DNA of 7,276 nucleotides, from contig JAMDBP010000007.1 in the NCBI GenBank assembly GCA_023487825.1, forward strand, positions 1-7,276, given 5' to 3'. The translations under genes and the position numbers were made by a program. The notes beneath the pieces were generated by a model that made no database searches, was not told where the DNA came from, and saw nothing but the letters and a program-made list of their open reading frames with translations. The number at the start of each line of letters is the position of its first letter. Positions within the stretch are counted from its first letter, which is position 1. Source of the stretch: Candidatus Martarchaeota archaeon (GTDB taxonomy: Archaea; Micrarchaeota; Micrarchaeia; Micrarchaeales; CABMGC01). This document shows, in pieces, positions 1-4,893 of the stretch.

Positions 1-44
1 TGTTAATGTGTTGTATACGGTTATTTTGTTTTCAGGCATTGAAA

Positions 45-812
45 TCAACTACTGCTAGAAATGTTTGTGTTTACCAGTATGCCAGGCGTCTGTACAGGAG
101 ATGATCCTAAGTAGAAGTTTCCTGCGCTTATGTATGAGTACTTTGAGGATATTGAAGCTTCAAGGTCTGATACTATTCTAACGCTGGCATTCTGGCACAG
201 CAGAGGGTATAAGTTAATGCTACCGTTCATGTAAGTGGTAAAGTAGTTGGAAGTCAGGGATGAGTTAAAGGTATTGAAATGCACCTTCTCGAATACAGAA
301 TTATCAGATATTACCTCAAGATAAAGCCCTTTGTTCTGTGCAGAGAGTATTTTGAAGTTCAGATAAGGCTCAGTTACCAGAAACGGAGCTGATGTTAAAT
401 TGCCTTGACCAGATACGAACCCTTGGAAGGTTGAGGCTACGAAGGTATTGTTGTATCCTGACCATGGAGCTCCGTAGTAATTGTGCTGATTATTCTCGTA
501 GGTAAGGTTGATAGGTGCATTGCCGAAGGCTTTTCCGGTTATATTCCATCCGAGATAAGTGCCCGTAGAGAAGTTGCCATTATATATCGGCGTTGCTGTT
601 GGTGTTGATGGAACGCAGAACGTGTACGCGCTTCTTCTGGTAGTGGTAGATGTTGACGAGGTGGATATTGAAGTGGAAGTGGTAGTTGAAGTGGAAGTAG
701 TGGGCAGTACATGAATTACTGTTTTACCTCCTGTGTTCAGATTTAGCAATACTGCTATTATTACAAGTATGACGAGGACTCCTGCATATATGGCTAGTTT
801 CTTTGTGTTCAT
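45..812 (-). CDS. Membrane-anchored, Ser/Thr-stalked surface protein, probable N-glycoprotein with a jelly-roll-like ectodomain
   Basis: I do not recognise a named family. The 255-residue protein has a short basic N-terminus (KK at 4-5) and one hydrophobic segment at about 6-23, which looks like an uncleaved signal anchor. A low-complexity Thr/Ser stalk follows at 38-58, then an ectodomain of about 190 residues. The ectodomain carries nine N-X-S/T sequons (N80, N90, N102, N121, N138, N183, N196, N208, N250), so heavy archaeal N-glycosylation is plausible. The stretch from 78 to 96 (NGNF..G..LGW...G.AF) resembles the start of galactose-binding-like jelly-roll domains, and the rest looks beta-rich. 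Only two cysteines are present, C66 and C206, a possible disulfide closing the domain. The end is a Ser run before TGA. The ATG at 812 is followed directly by the anchor and is the only sensible start; it has no Shine-Dalgarno site. Role inferred: cell-surface or envelope protein. The ligand is unknown. Confidence 0.8.
   Translation of the reverse strand: MNTKKLAIYAGVLVILVIIAVLLNLNTGGKTVIHVLPTTSTSTTTSTSISTSSTSTTTRRSAYTFCVPSTPTATPIYNGNFSTGTYLGWNITGKAFGNAPINLTYENNQHNYYGAPWSGYNNTFVASTFQGFVSGQGNLTSAPFLVTEPYLNFKILSAQNKGLYLEVISDNSVFEKVHFNTFNSSLTSNYFTTYMNGSINLYPLLCQNASVRIVSDLEASISSKYSYISAGNFYLGSSPVQTPGILVNTNISSSS
669..703. repeat. Two-copy 18-bp-period tandem repeat in the Ser/Thr stalk
   Basis: On the plus strand TTGAAGTGGAAGT occurs twice at an 18-bp period (from 669 and from 687). 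It lies inside the stalk of the surface protein and encodes alternating Thr/Ser on the minus strand. Such short in-frame repeats can change length by slippage, which would shorten or lengthen the stalk without a frameshift. That role is inference. Confidence 0.5.
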
Positions 813-844
813 ATAGACATCTTAAGATAAAGATTTTAGTGTAT

Positions 845-854
845 ATTTATAAAT
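845..854 (-). promoter_or_regulatory. TATA box for the surface-protein gene, perfectly palindromic
   Basis: ATTTATAAAT is a perfect 10-bp palindrome centred about 38 bp upstream of the surface-protein ATG at 812. On the minus strand it would place transcription start near 820-825, giving a leader of about 10 nt. Because it is symmetric it could also bind TBP in the other orientation and contribute to eL41 transcription on the plus strand, with a leader of roughly 50 nt. Orientation is normally set by the flanking BRE, which I cannot decide here. Confidence 0.5.
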
Positions 855-870
855 TAGCTCTAATAAGCTT

Positions 871-883
871 AATAGATATATTG
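871..883 (+). promoter_or_regulatory. Candidate TATA element for eL41
   Basis: The A/T stretch AATAGATATATTG lies about 55 bp upstream of the eL41 TTG start. A start of transcription about 27 bp downstream would give a leader of about 28 nt containing the GGTG site, the same geometry as proposed for rpoH. The region is A/T-rich throughout, so other positions, including the palindromic box at 845-854, are possible. Confidence 0.3.
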
Positions 884-921
884 TTTTCATTATTTGTTAT
901 ATTTTAAGTATAATTAGCATT

Positions 922-925
922 GGTG
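922..925 (+). promoter_or_regulatory. Shine-Dalgarno site that decides the eL41 TTG start
   Basis: GGTG matches the anti-Shine-Dalgarno core at the archaeal 16S rRNA 3' end and sits 6 nt before the TTG at 932. It favours TTG932 over the in-frame GTG at 923, which overlaps the site itself, and over the ATG at 971, which would cut off the conserved N-terminal block. Confidence 0.6.
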
Positions 926-931
926 CTCATT

Positions 932-1045
932 TTGGGAAGCATACCTAGAAAATGGAAAAAGAAAGGACGAATGCGCTGGAAATGGGTAAAGAAAAGAAGG
1001 AAAAGAATAAAGAGAGCGCAGAAGAGAAGGGTAGGAGACCTTTAA
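932..1045 (+). CDS. rpl41e: Large-subunit ribosomal protein eL41 (L41e)
   Basis: This 37-residue, extremely basic protein begins MGSI and then contains the block [14 protein letters not shown], followed by [15 protein letters not shown] and a short VGDL tail. The block is essentially the archaeal eL41 sequence as I remember it from Thermococcales. The length also fits, since eL41 is 25-40 residues and one of the smallest ribosomal proteins. In the ribosome it is a single arginine/lysine-rich helix near the subunit interface, buried in rRNA. I start it at TTG932 because GGTG lies 6 nt upstream and the conserved PRKW block begins four codons later. Starting at ATG971 would lose that block. The gene stands alone, diverging from the surface-protein gene and converging on bud32 with 6 bp between the two stop codons. 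Confidence 0.88.
   Translation: MGSIPRKWKKKGRMRWKWVKKRRKRIKRAQKRRVGDL
984..1012 (-). terminator. Pyrimidine-rich tract, candidate terminator of the trpS-kae1-bud32 operon
   Basis: Read on the minus strand, the antisense of the lysine-rich eL41 gene is a long T/C tract with several runs of three or four T, beginning about 40 nt past the bud32 stop. Archaeal intrinsic termination depends mainly on T-rich non-template tracts without a hairpin, so this is a plausible stop for the operon. No stem-loop is evident. Confidence 0.35.
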
Positions 1046-1051
1046 AGTTAG

Positions 1052-1639
1052 CTAAGCGAGTGTCCTTGTTTGGTATCTGCCTCTTTTCTTTATTTCGTTA
1101 AGTCTGGAGATTACCGTTAGGTACTCCTTTGATACCGAGGCATAGCCCTTCCTTGCATTTGCGTAATTAGCTTTGCTTACGGATCTTTCCAGCAGGAGCA
1201 GGTCTAACGCCTTCTCCTCCTCGCTGTTGGAGAAATTTCCAAGACCGAAATCTATTATGTACGGGCCGTTAGCAGTAAGTATAAGGTTTGCCGATGTGAA
1301 ATCCCCGTGGGTTATCCCTTTGGAATGCATGTAACCCAGGTACCTGCCTATGGTCTGCATGTCTTTTGCAGTAGGTTTTGAATCTTTGAGCAGCTTTCCT
1401 TCTATCTTCTGCATGAATATCGAGTATTTGCCTATTGCCGCTACCCCTGGCACGGCAGCGCCTGCCTTTTTTGCCATGACCATTAGCTTCGCTTCCTTCC
1501 TTGTCCTGCTTCTTCTTAGTTCCTCATCTATTATCTCTATCCGCCACGCTTTCCTGTTTCTCGCCTTTACAAGCAAAGGTCTGCCAGAAAGCCTTATCTC
1601 GAACATGACAGCTTCTGCACCCTCGCTTACCCTTTCCAT
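1052..1639 (-). CDS. bud32: KEOPS complex kinase/ATPase Bud32 (PRPK family)
   Basis: The 195-residue length is typical for stand-alone archaeal Bud32, a minimal RIO-like protein kinase. Visible motifs are the GAEA stretch at 7-10 in place of a glycine loop, the ATP-binding Lys in VKAR at K25, the AWR..IID..LRRSRT.KEA block at 31-50, the catalytic loop HGDFTSAN (H111-N118, D113 as base or ATPase Asp) and DFGLG (D130). The C-terminal tail ends with the basic RGR that Bud32 uses for Kae1 and tRNA contacts. In KEOPS, Bud32 acts as an ATPase supporting Kae1 in t6A37 tRNA modification in the cytoplasm. It overlaps kae1 by 13 bp in another frame. GAGGTGA lies 4 nt before the ATG, so its start is well supported. 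In several archaea the two are a single fused protein; here they are adjacent separate genes. Confidence 0.95.
   Translation of the reverse strand: MERVSEGAEAVMFEIRLSGRPLLVKARNRKAWRIEIIDEELRRSRTRKEAKLMVMAKKAGAAVPGVAAIGKYSIFMQKIEGKLLKDSKPTAKDMQTIGRYLGYMHSKGITHGDFTSANLILTANGPYIIDFGLGNFSNSEEEKALDLLLLERSVSKANYANARKGYASVSKEYLTVISRLNEIKKRGRYQTRTLA
1082..1095 (+). terminator. T-rich tract, candidate terminator of eL41
   Basis: TCTTTTCTTTATTT lies 37 nt past the eL41 stop on the plus strand and is antisense to the lysine/arginine-rich C-terminal codons of bud32. It has the T-rich character of archaeal intrinsic terminators, with no hairpin. It mirrors the opposite arrangement at 984-1012. Confidence 0.4.
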
Positions 1640-2598
1640 AATCTCACCTCGTCAATCCTGTATCTCTGCTCTATATCACATTCCTGGAGCTTCGCTTTTC
1701 TACCGTGTGAAAGCATCTGCTCTGCCACAAGTGCTATCATCGCACCGTTATCAGCATTGAATGTGTCTTCAGCAAAGCCGAATTTTATATGATGCTCCTC
1801 TGCCATACCTTTTAGCATGCGCTTCAGTCTCTTTGACTGTGCAACTCCTCCGCATACGCATAGTTCTTTTGAATTGGTCAGGAGCAGTGCACGTTCCGTG
1901 GCCTCCGTTAGCATGGCATACGCAGTCTCCTGAACTGAGAAGCATATATCCTTGTTGCTGTGCCTGCCTTTCATCTTTGAAGCATGTGTCAGAAGGCCGG
2001 TAAATGAAAAATCCATCCCTTTAACAGTATAGGGCATCTCTACGTATCTTCCTTTCTCTGCTGTCTTTTCCACTGTCGATCCCCATGCAGGATATAATTC
2101 AAGGGACCTTGCAAGCGAATCAAGCATGTTTCCTATCCCTATGTCGAATGTCTCTCCGAGTATCTTGTATCTGTCGCCGTATTTTTTTAATATCTGTGAA
2201 TTCCCGCCGCTTACGTAAAGAGCCAATGGGTCGTTTAACTTTGCTCTTCTCCTTGCTATCTCAATGTGGCCTATCCCATGGTTTACAGGGACTATTGGGA
2301 CGTTAAGCTTTTTTGCAATGGTCTTTGCAGAGAGCATGCCTACATGAAGGCAGTGTCCTATCCCTGGCCCTTTGGTGTAACCTATCCCGCTGATTTCTCT
2401 GAATTCTATTCCTGCTTCCTGTAGTGCATCTTGTATTACAATTGCAGCGTTATTCAGGTGCGTCTCGGCTACCTCTTTAGGTATCATGCCCTTGCTCCCT
2501 ATCTTATACATGGCCTTTGCATTTGCTATTACTCTCCCGTTATCGACTATGCCTACGCCAAATGTATGGGCACTGCTCTCTATTCCAAGTACTGCCAT
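1627..2598 (-). CDS. kae1: KEOPS catalytic subunit Kae1, tRNA N6-threonylcarbamoyladenosine transferase
   Basis: The 323-residue protein is full length for Kae1 (TsaD/Kae1/Qri7 family, ASKHA fold). It transfers the threonylcarbamoyl group to A37 of ANN-decoding tRNAs. Visible signatures are GIESSAHTFGVGIV at 5-18, the metal-binding pair H107 and H111 in VNHGIGHIE, Y128 with VSGGNSQ at 129-135, GETFDIGIGNMLD at 148-160, GGVA at 250-253 and the third metal ligand D283 in DNGAMIA. One deviation is that the Asn normally just after GGVA-X is Ser here (GGVAQSKRL, S255). The gene begins 10 bp after the trpS stop and overlaps bud32 at its end, so it is the middle gene of an operon. No strong Shine-Dalgarno site precedes ATG2598, so translation may be coupled to trpS. 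Confidence 0.96.
   Translation of the reverse strand: MAVLGIESSAHTFGVGIVDNGRVIANAKAMYKIGSKGMIPKEVAETHLNNAAIVIQDALQEAGIEFREISGIGYTKGPGIGHCLHVGMLSAKTIAKKLNVPIVPVNHGIGHIEIARRRAKLNDPLALYVSGGNSQILKKYGDRYKILGETFDIGIGNMLDSLARSLELYPAWGSTVEKTAEKGRYVEMPYTVKGMDFSFTGLLTHASKMKGRHSNKDICFSVQETAYAMLTEATERALLLTNSKELCVCGGVAQSKRLKRMLKGMAEEHHIKFGFAEDTFNADNGAMIALVAEQMLSHGRKAKLQECDIEQRYRIDEVRLWKG
1644..1650 (-). promoter_or_regulatory. Strong Shine-Dalgarno site of bud32 inside kae1
   Basis: On the minus strand GAGGTGA, a full match to the archaeal anti-Shine-Dalgarno sequence, sits 4 nt before the bud32 ATG at 1639 and lies within the last codons of kae1. It fixes the bud32 start and shows that bud32 is translated as a separate protein despite the overlap. 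Confidence 0.75.
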
Positions 2599-2608
2599 TT
2601 AATCAGGA

Positions 2609-3724
2609 TTAATCGTGTAACATGAAATCTTCAAGTTTATTCTCAAGCTTCTTCTTTGCTTCCCTGTGTTCCTTCAGGAATTTGTTTATGCGCATGGCAA
2701 GATCCTTCTTGTGTTCTCCTGCAAGAAGGCTGCCGTTCCTCTCACCTTCAAATATTGCATTTAGTTTTTTGTCATCAGGTTCAAACATGTATTTGTAGTA
2801 TTGGCACACTGCACATTTGTCGGGATTCCCACCGTGTTTCTTCTGAAGTTCTACCGTAGCCTGCTGTCCTGTTATCGCCTTGTTTACCTTCTTCACTACC
2901 GTCGCTTCGTCGTTAGAAAGATATATCGTATCGTTAGGGTCGCTTGATGACATCTTTGGGTTCATTGAGAGTCCGGGCATGAACTTTGATACAAGTGATG
3001 CAGGTTTATAATAGCCAAGCTTTGATATCGCGTTCCTTGCAACCCTGAAGTGCACATCCTGGTCAACTCCCATAGGGATAAGACAGGGAATGTTCTTCTC
3101 TGCCTGTACCGACTTCAGGAACGCAGGCACAGCCTGGAATGATGTGTAGAAGAGCGCGCCTATGTTCATGTCGTTACCGAATCCAAACGCATCCTTAACT
3201 ATCGAGTATGTTATGTATTTGGAGACACGGACCGCCTGCTTATACAGGGTCTTTGCGTATTCCGTATCTAGGAATATCTTCGTCTTTCTGCTGTCGAATC
3301 CCAAAGCAGCTACGTCCAGCGCGTCATCCATGGCAAGCGCATGCCCATTGTCAAGCGTGAATGCCGGATTGCGCTTGACCAGGAACTTTTCCTCGTCAGG
3401 AATCATTATCAGGACTTCAGCTCCGAACCTGTCTTGAAGCCATTTTGCCATCTGGAACTGCATGGTTTGTGCTATAGTCATCCCGCCTGACGGCGCTATC
3501 CCTGTATAAACGTAGAATCCGTTTCCTTTCTCATACTGGTCAAGAAGCCAGTTGAGATCCCTTTCTGCAAAGTATATGCCTCTGCGGATCATGTAGTTGC
3601 TGCCTTTTGCCAGTCTATCCAGTCTTTCCAGTGTTTCCGTGGTTAGCGGTTTGAGCCCGAAATCCGTAATTACCTTGTTGTAGTCTAGATCTCCTTTGAC
3701 TTCGTAGGGGTTTACTGTCTGCAT
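2609..3724 (-). CDS. trpS: Tryptophanyl-tRNA synthetase (archaeal/eukaryotic type) with a degenerate HIGH motif
   Basis: The 371-residue class Ic aminoacyl-tRNA synthetase aligns, from memory, with archaeal and human TrpRS along its length. It attaches tryptophan to tRNA-Trp. Visible landmarks are NPYEV at 5-9, RRGI.FAERD at 47-56, YTGIAPSG at 73-80, DEEKFL at 110-115, IPMGVDQD at 216-223, KMSSSDPND at 257-265, GG.ATVE..K.HGGNP in the C-terminal part and a helical end at 345-368. The HIGH motif, MHIGH in the family, reads MTIAQ (T83-Q86), so both histidines and the glycine are gone. The position equivalent to the tryptophan-contacting Gln (human Q194) appears to be M107. The reading frame is intact and KMSSS is perfect, so this is not simple decay. 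ATG3724 has a TATA box 29 bp upstream and is probably leaderless. It is first gene of the operon with kae1 and bud32. The family is clear; normal catalytic activity and specificity are uncertain. Confidence 0.88.
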   Translation of the reverse strand: MQTVNPYEVKGDLDYNKVITDFGLKPLTTETLERLDRLAKGSNYMIRRGIYFAERDLNWLLDQYEKGNGFYVYTGIAPSGGMTIAQTMQFQMAKWLQDRFGAEVLIMIPDEEKFLVKRNPAFTLDNGHALAMDDALDVAALGFDSRKTKIFLDTEYAKTLYKQAVRVSKYITYSIVKDAFGFGNDMNIGALFYTSFQAVPAFLKSVQAEKNIPCLIPMGVDQDVHFRVARNAISKLGYYKPASLVSKFMPGLSMNPKMSSSDPNDTIYLSNDEATVVKKVNKAITGQQATVELQKKHGGNPDKCAVCQYYKYMFEPDDKKLNAIFEGERNGSLLAGEHKKDLAMRINKFLKEHREAKKKLENKLEDFMLHD

Positions 3725-3748
3725 AGATATACATAGGGATAGATTATC

Positions 3749-3757
3749 TTATAATAC
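3749..3757 (-). promoter_or_regulatory. TATA box of the trpS-kae1-bud32 operon
   Basis: On the minus strand TATTATAAG is centred about 29 bp upstream of the trpS ATG. Archaeal transcription normally starts 25-30 bp from the TATA centre, which puts the start at or next to the A of the ATG, so the message is probably leaderless. No Shine-Dalgarno site precedes the ATG. Confidence 0.6.
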
Positions 3758-3869
3758 ATATTCTTATTTCACTTAAGAGGCATTAGCGTTTCCTTGCTGC
3801 ATTTACATTGTTTTAACCGGCATGTGTTATTTTTAATAGTGTTAGGTATCTGACCGCGCTTATTTGTCG

Positions 3870-3884
3870 TTCGTTATTTGCGAA
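3870..3884. repeat. Short inverted repeat upstream of the pilin-gene TATA box
   Basis: TTCG at 3870-3873 and CGAA at 3881-3884 form a 4-bp inverted repeat around 7 bases, ending 11 bp before the TATA box of the pilin-like gene. It could be a regulator site, but 4-bp arms are common by chance. Confidence 0.2.
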
Positions 3885-3895
3885 TGTATGATGGG

Positions 3896-3904
3896 TATTT
3901 AAAT
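3896..3904 (+). promoter_or_regulatory. TATA box of the pilin-like gene
   Basis: TATTTAAAT is centred 26 bp before ATG3926, with purine-rich GATGGG just upstream where a BRE would lie. Predicted transcription starts at the ATG, so the transcript is probably leaderless. No Shine-Dalgarno site is present. Confidence 0.65.
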
Positions 3905-3925
3905 GGGGGTTTTTAGAGTATATAG

Positions 3926-4756
3926 ATGTCGAAATTCCATGCAGATAAAGGTTCAGCCATATCAAGAAAACGTTCGGGAAAAGGACAGATATCATTAGAA
4001 TATATGCTAATATTTGCATTTGCATTTCTTATAGTAGCTGTTGTTCTGGCTCTCCTTTACGTTACAGGAACGCATAATACTACTGAATCGAACTCCTACT
4101 GCTATCTGACTCCTGACATGCCCTGCCAGGGAATGTATGTCATAGGCAATTCCGTAGATCCTACAAATGCAAAGGCATATGTGATATTCACAAATGAAAA
4201 AGGCATAGGAATAAATGTAAGGCCCGGTTCTTTTTACTTCTATCCGACGGCAAGCAATACCTTTTATTCTGGTGAATGCATCCCTTCAAACATACCGCAG
4301 GGAGGAATTGCTGTATGCAATGCTACTGTTAGCAATTTAGAGGAAGAGCTGCCCATAGGGATGCAGGTCAATCCGAAGTTCACTGTTGAATACAGTATTT
4401 GCAGCAATAATTATTGTGAGGGGCTTAGCCCTAATTCCATTAACTTCAACACTACAGGTACAGGAACAACATATGTGACACAGGGCACGCCTTCTCTTTA
4501 TTATATTACTATAAGTAGCAATAGCATAAACGTCACCGTGGACGGGGTAACTTATCTTCCAGGTTCAAAGCTTGCTGTGTTTAAGGGAGTGAGTTATACT
4601 ATTTTGGGGCAGGTCCCTCCCGGATATGTTTTTGGTTCATGGGCAAGCACCGGAGGAGTTAGTCTGTCTTCCGATTCACAATCAGCCATGTTTATCGCTT
4701 CTGCGAACGGAACAGTTTATGGAAGTAAAAATGCTGTGACAGCACCTGCATCATAG
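3926..4756 (+). CDS. Secreted pilin-like protein with class III signal peptide and C-terminal InlB-B-like beta repeat
   Basis: The 276-residue protein begins with a basic leader (RKRSGKG at 14-20), then QISLEYM at 21-27 and a hydrophobic helix to about 46. This is a class III (archaellin/type IV pilin) signal: a prepilin peptidase of the EppA/PibD/FlaK type would cut between G20 and Q21, leaving Glu at +5. A Cys-rich region follows (C59, C67, C118, C131, C159, C164; six, so possibly three disulfides) with several N-glycosylation sequons. The C-terminal part, about 192-264, has the pattern VDGVTYLPGS, GVSYTI, PPGYVFGSW, resembling divergent InlB B-type surface repeats. Inferred role: a minor pilin, adhesin or other surface-filament component. 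I see no pilin assembly ATPase, membrane platform protein or peptidase gene nearby, so it is an isolated pilin gene. The start is supported by the TATA box at 3896-3904. Confidence 0.85.
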   Translation: MSKFHADKGSAISRKRSGKGQISLEYMLIFAFAFLIVAVVLALLYVTGTHNTTESNSYCYLTPDMPCQGMYVIGNSVDPTNAKAYVIFTNEKGIGINVRPGSFYFYPTASNTFYSGECIPSNIPQGGIAVCNATVSNLEEELPIGMQVNPKFTVEYSICSNNYCEGLSPNSINFNTTGTGTTYVTQGTPSLYYITISSNSINVTVDGVTYLPGSKLAVFKGVSYTILGQVPPGYVFGSWASTGGVSLSSDSQSAMFIASANGTVYGSKNAVTAPAS

Positions 4757-4825
4757 GCTAATCCGATAATGGCTCTGTATTAGATTAATAGTATAGTCCG
4801 CGTAATGTTAACAAATCTATATAAA

Positions 4826-4836
4826 TCTTTTTATTC
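4826..4836 (+). terminator. T-rich tract, candidate terminator of the pilin-like gene
   Basis: TCTTTTTATTC, about 70 nt after the stop, is the strongest T-run in the intergenic stretch and fits an archaeal T-rich terminator. It lies just before the proposed rpoH TATA box, so transcription would stop where the next promoter begins. Confidence 0.4.
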
Positions 4837-4844
4837 TATAAATA
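4837..4844 (+). promoter_or_regulatory. TATA box of the rpoH-rpoB2-rpoB1 operon
   Basis: TATAAATA is centred about 53 bp before the rpoH start and predicts transcription from about 4867, giving a leader of about 27 nt that contains AGGTG. A second good TATA-like element, TATATAAAT at 4818-4826, lies 19 bp upstream and may be a tandem promoter. Confidence 0.5.
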
Positions 4845-4883
4845 GCGGAAGTGTCTGTGCTAGTCCCTACTCTTTATCTTTAT

Positions 4884-4888
4884 AGGTG
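4884..4888 (+). promoter_or_regulatory. Shine-Dalgarno site that decides the rpoH TTG start
   Basis: AGGTG lies 5 nt before the TTG at 4894 and matches the archaeal anti-Shine-Dalgarno sequence. No in-frame ATG exists before the conserved VPPHKLM block, so this site supports the TTG start. Confidence 0.65.
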
Positions 4889-4893
4889 TATAT

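Noticed and set aside
1..44. Possible gene end or RNA at the left edge
   Set aside because: Too short, with no stem-loop, T-run or coding signal I can support.
971..1045. eL41 starting at ATG971
   Set aside because: It would drop the conserved PRKWKKKGR block; TTG932 with GGTG at 6 nt fits better.
1350..2625. Several open frames on the plus strand antisense to bud32 and kae1
   Set aside because: They lack recognisable domains and promoters, and they mirror two strongly conserved minus-strand genes; they look like codon-use shadows.
2656..3437. Plus-strand open frames antisense to trpS
   Set aside because: Cys/Leu/Ser-rich translations typical of antisense reading; the minus strand encodes a full-length TrpRS.
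2609..3724. trpS as a pseudogene because of its broken HIGH motif
   Set aside because: The frame is intact over 371 codons, KMSSS and all other landmarks are preserved, and it leads an operon of essential genes; ongoing selection is more likely.
3725..3925. Possible tRNA or small RNA between trpS and the pilin-like gene
   Set aside because: No cloverleaf, GTTCGA-type arm, or C/D or K-turn motif could be found by eye; the stretch is explained by two divergent promoters.
3813..4025. A 70-codon minus-strand frame across the pilin promoter and start
   Set aside because: It overlaps the TATA box and signal peptide of a well-supported plus-strand gene and shows no family features.
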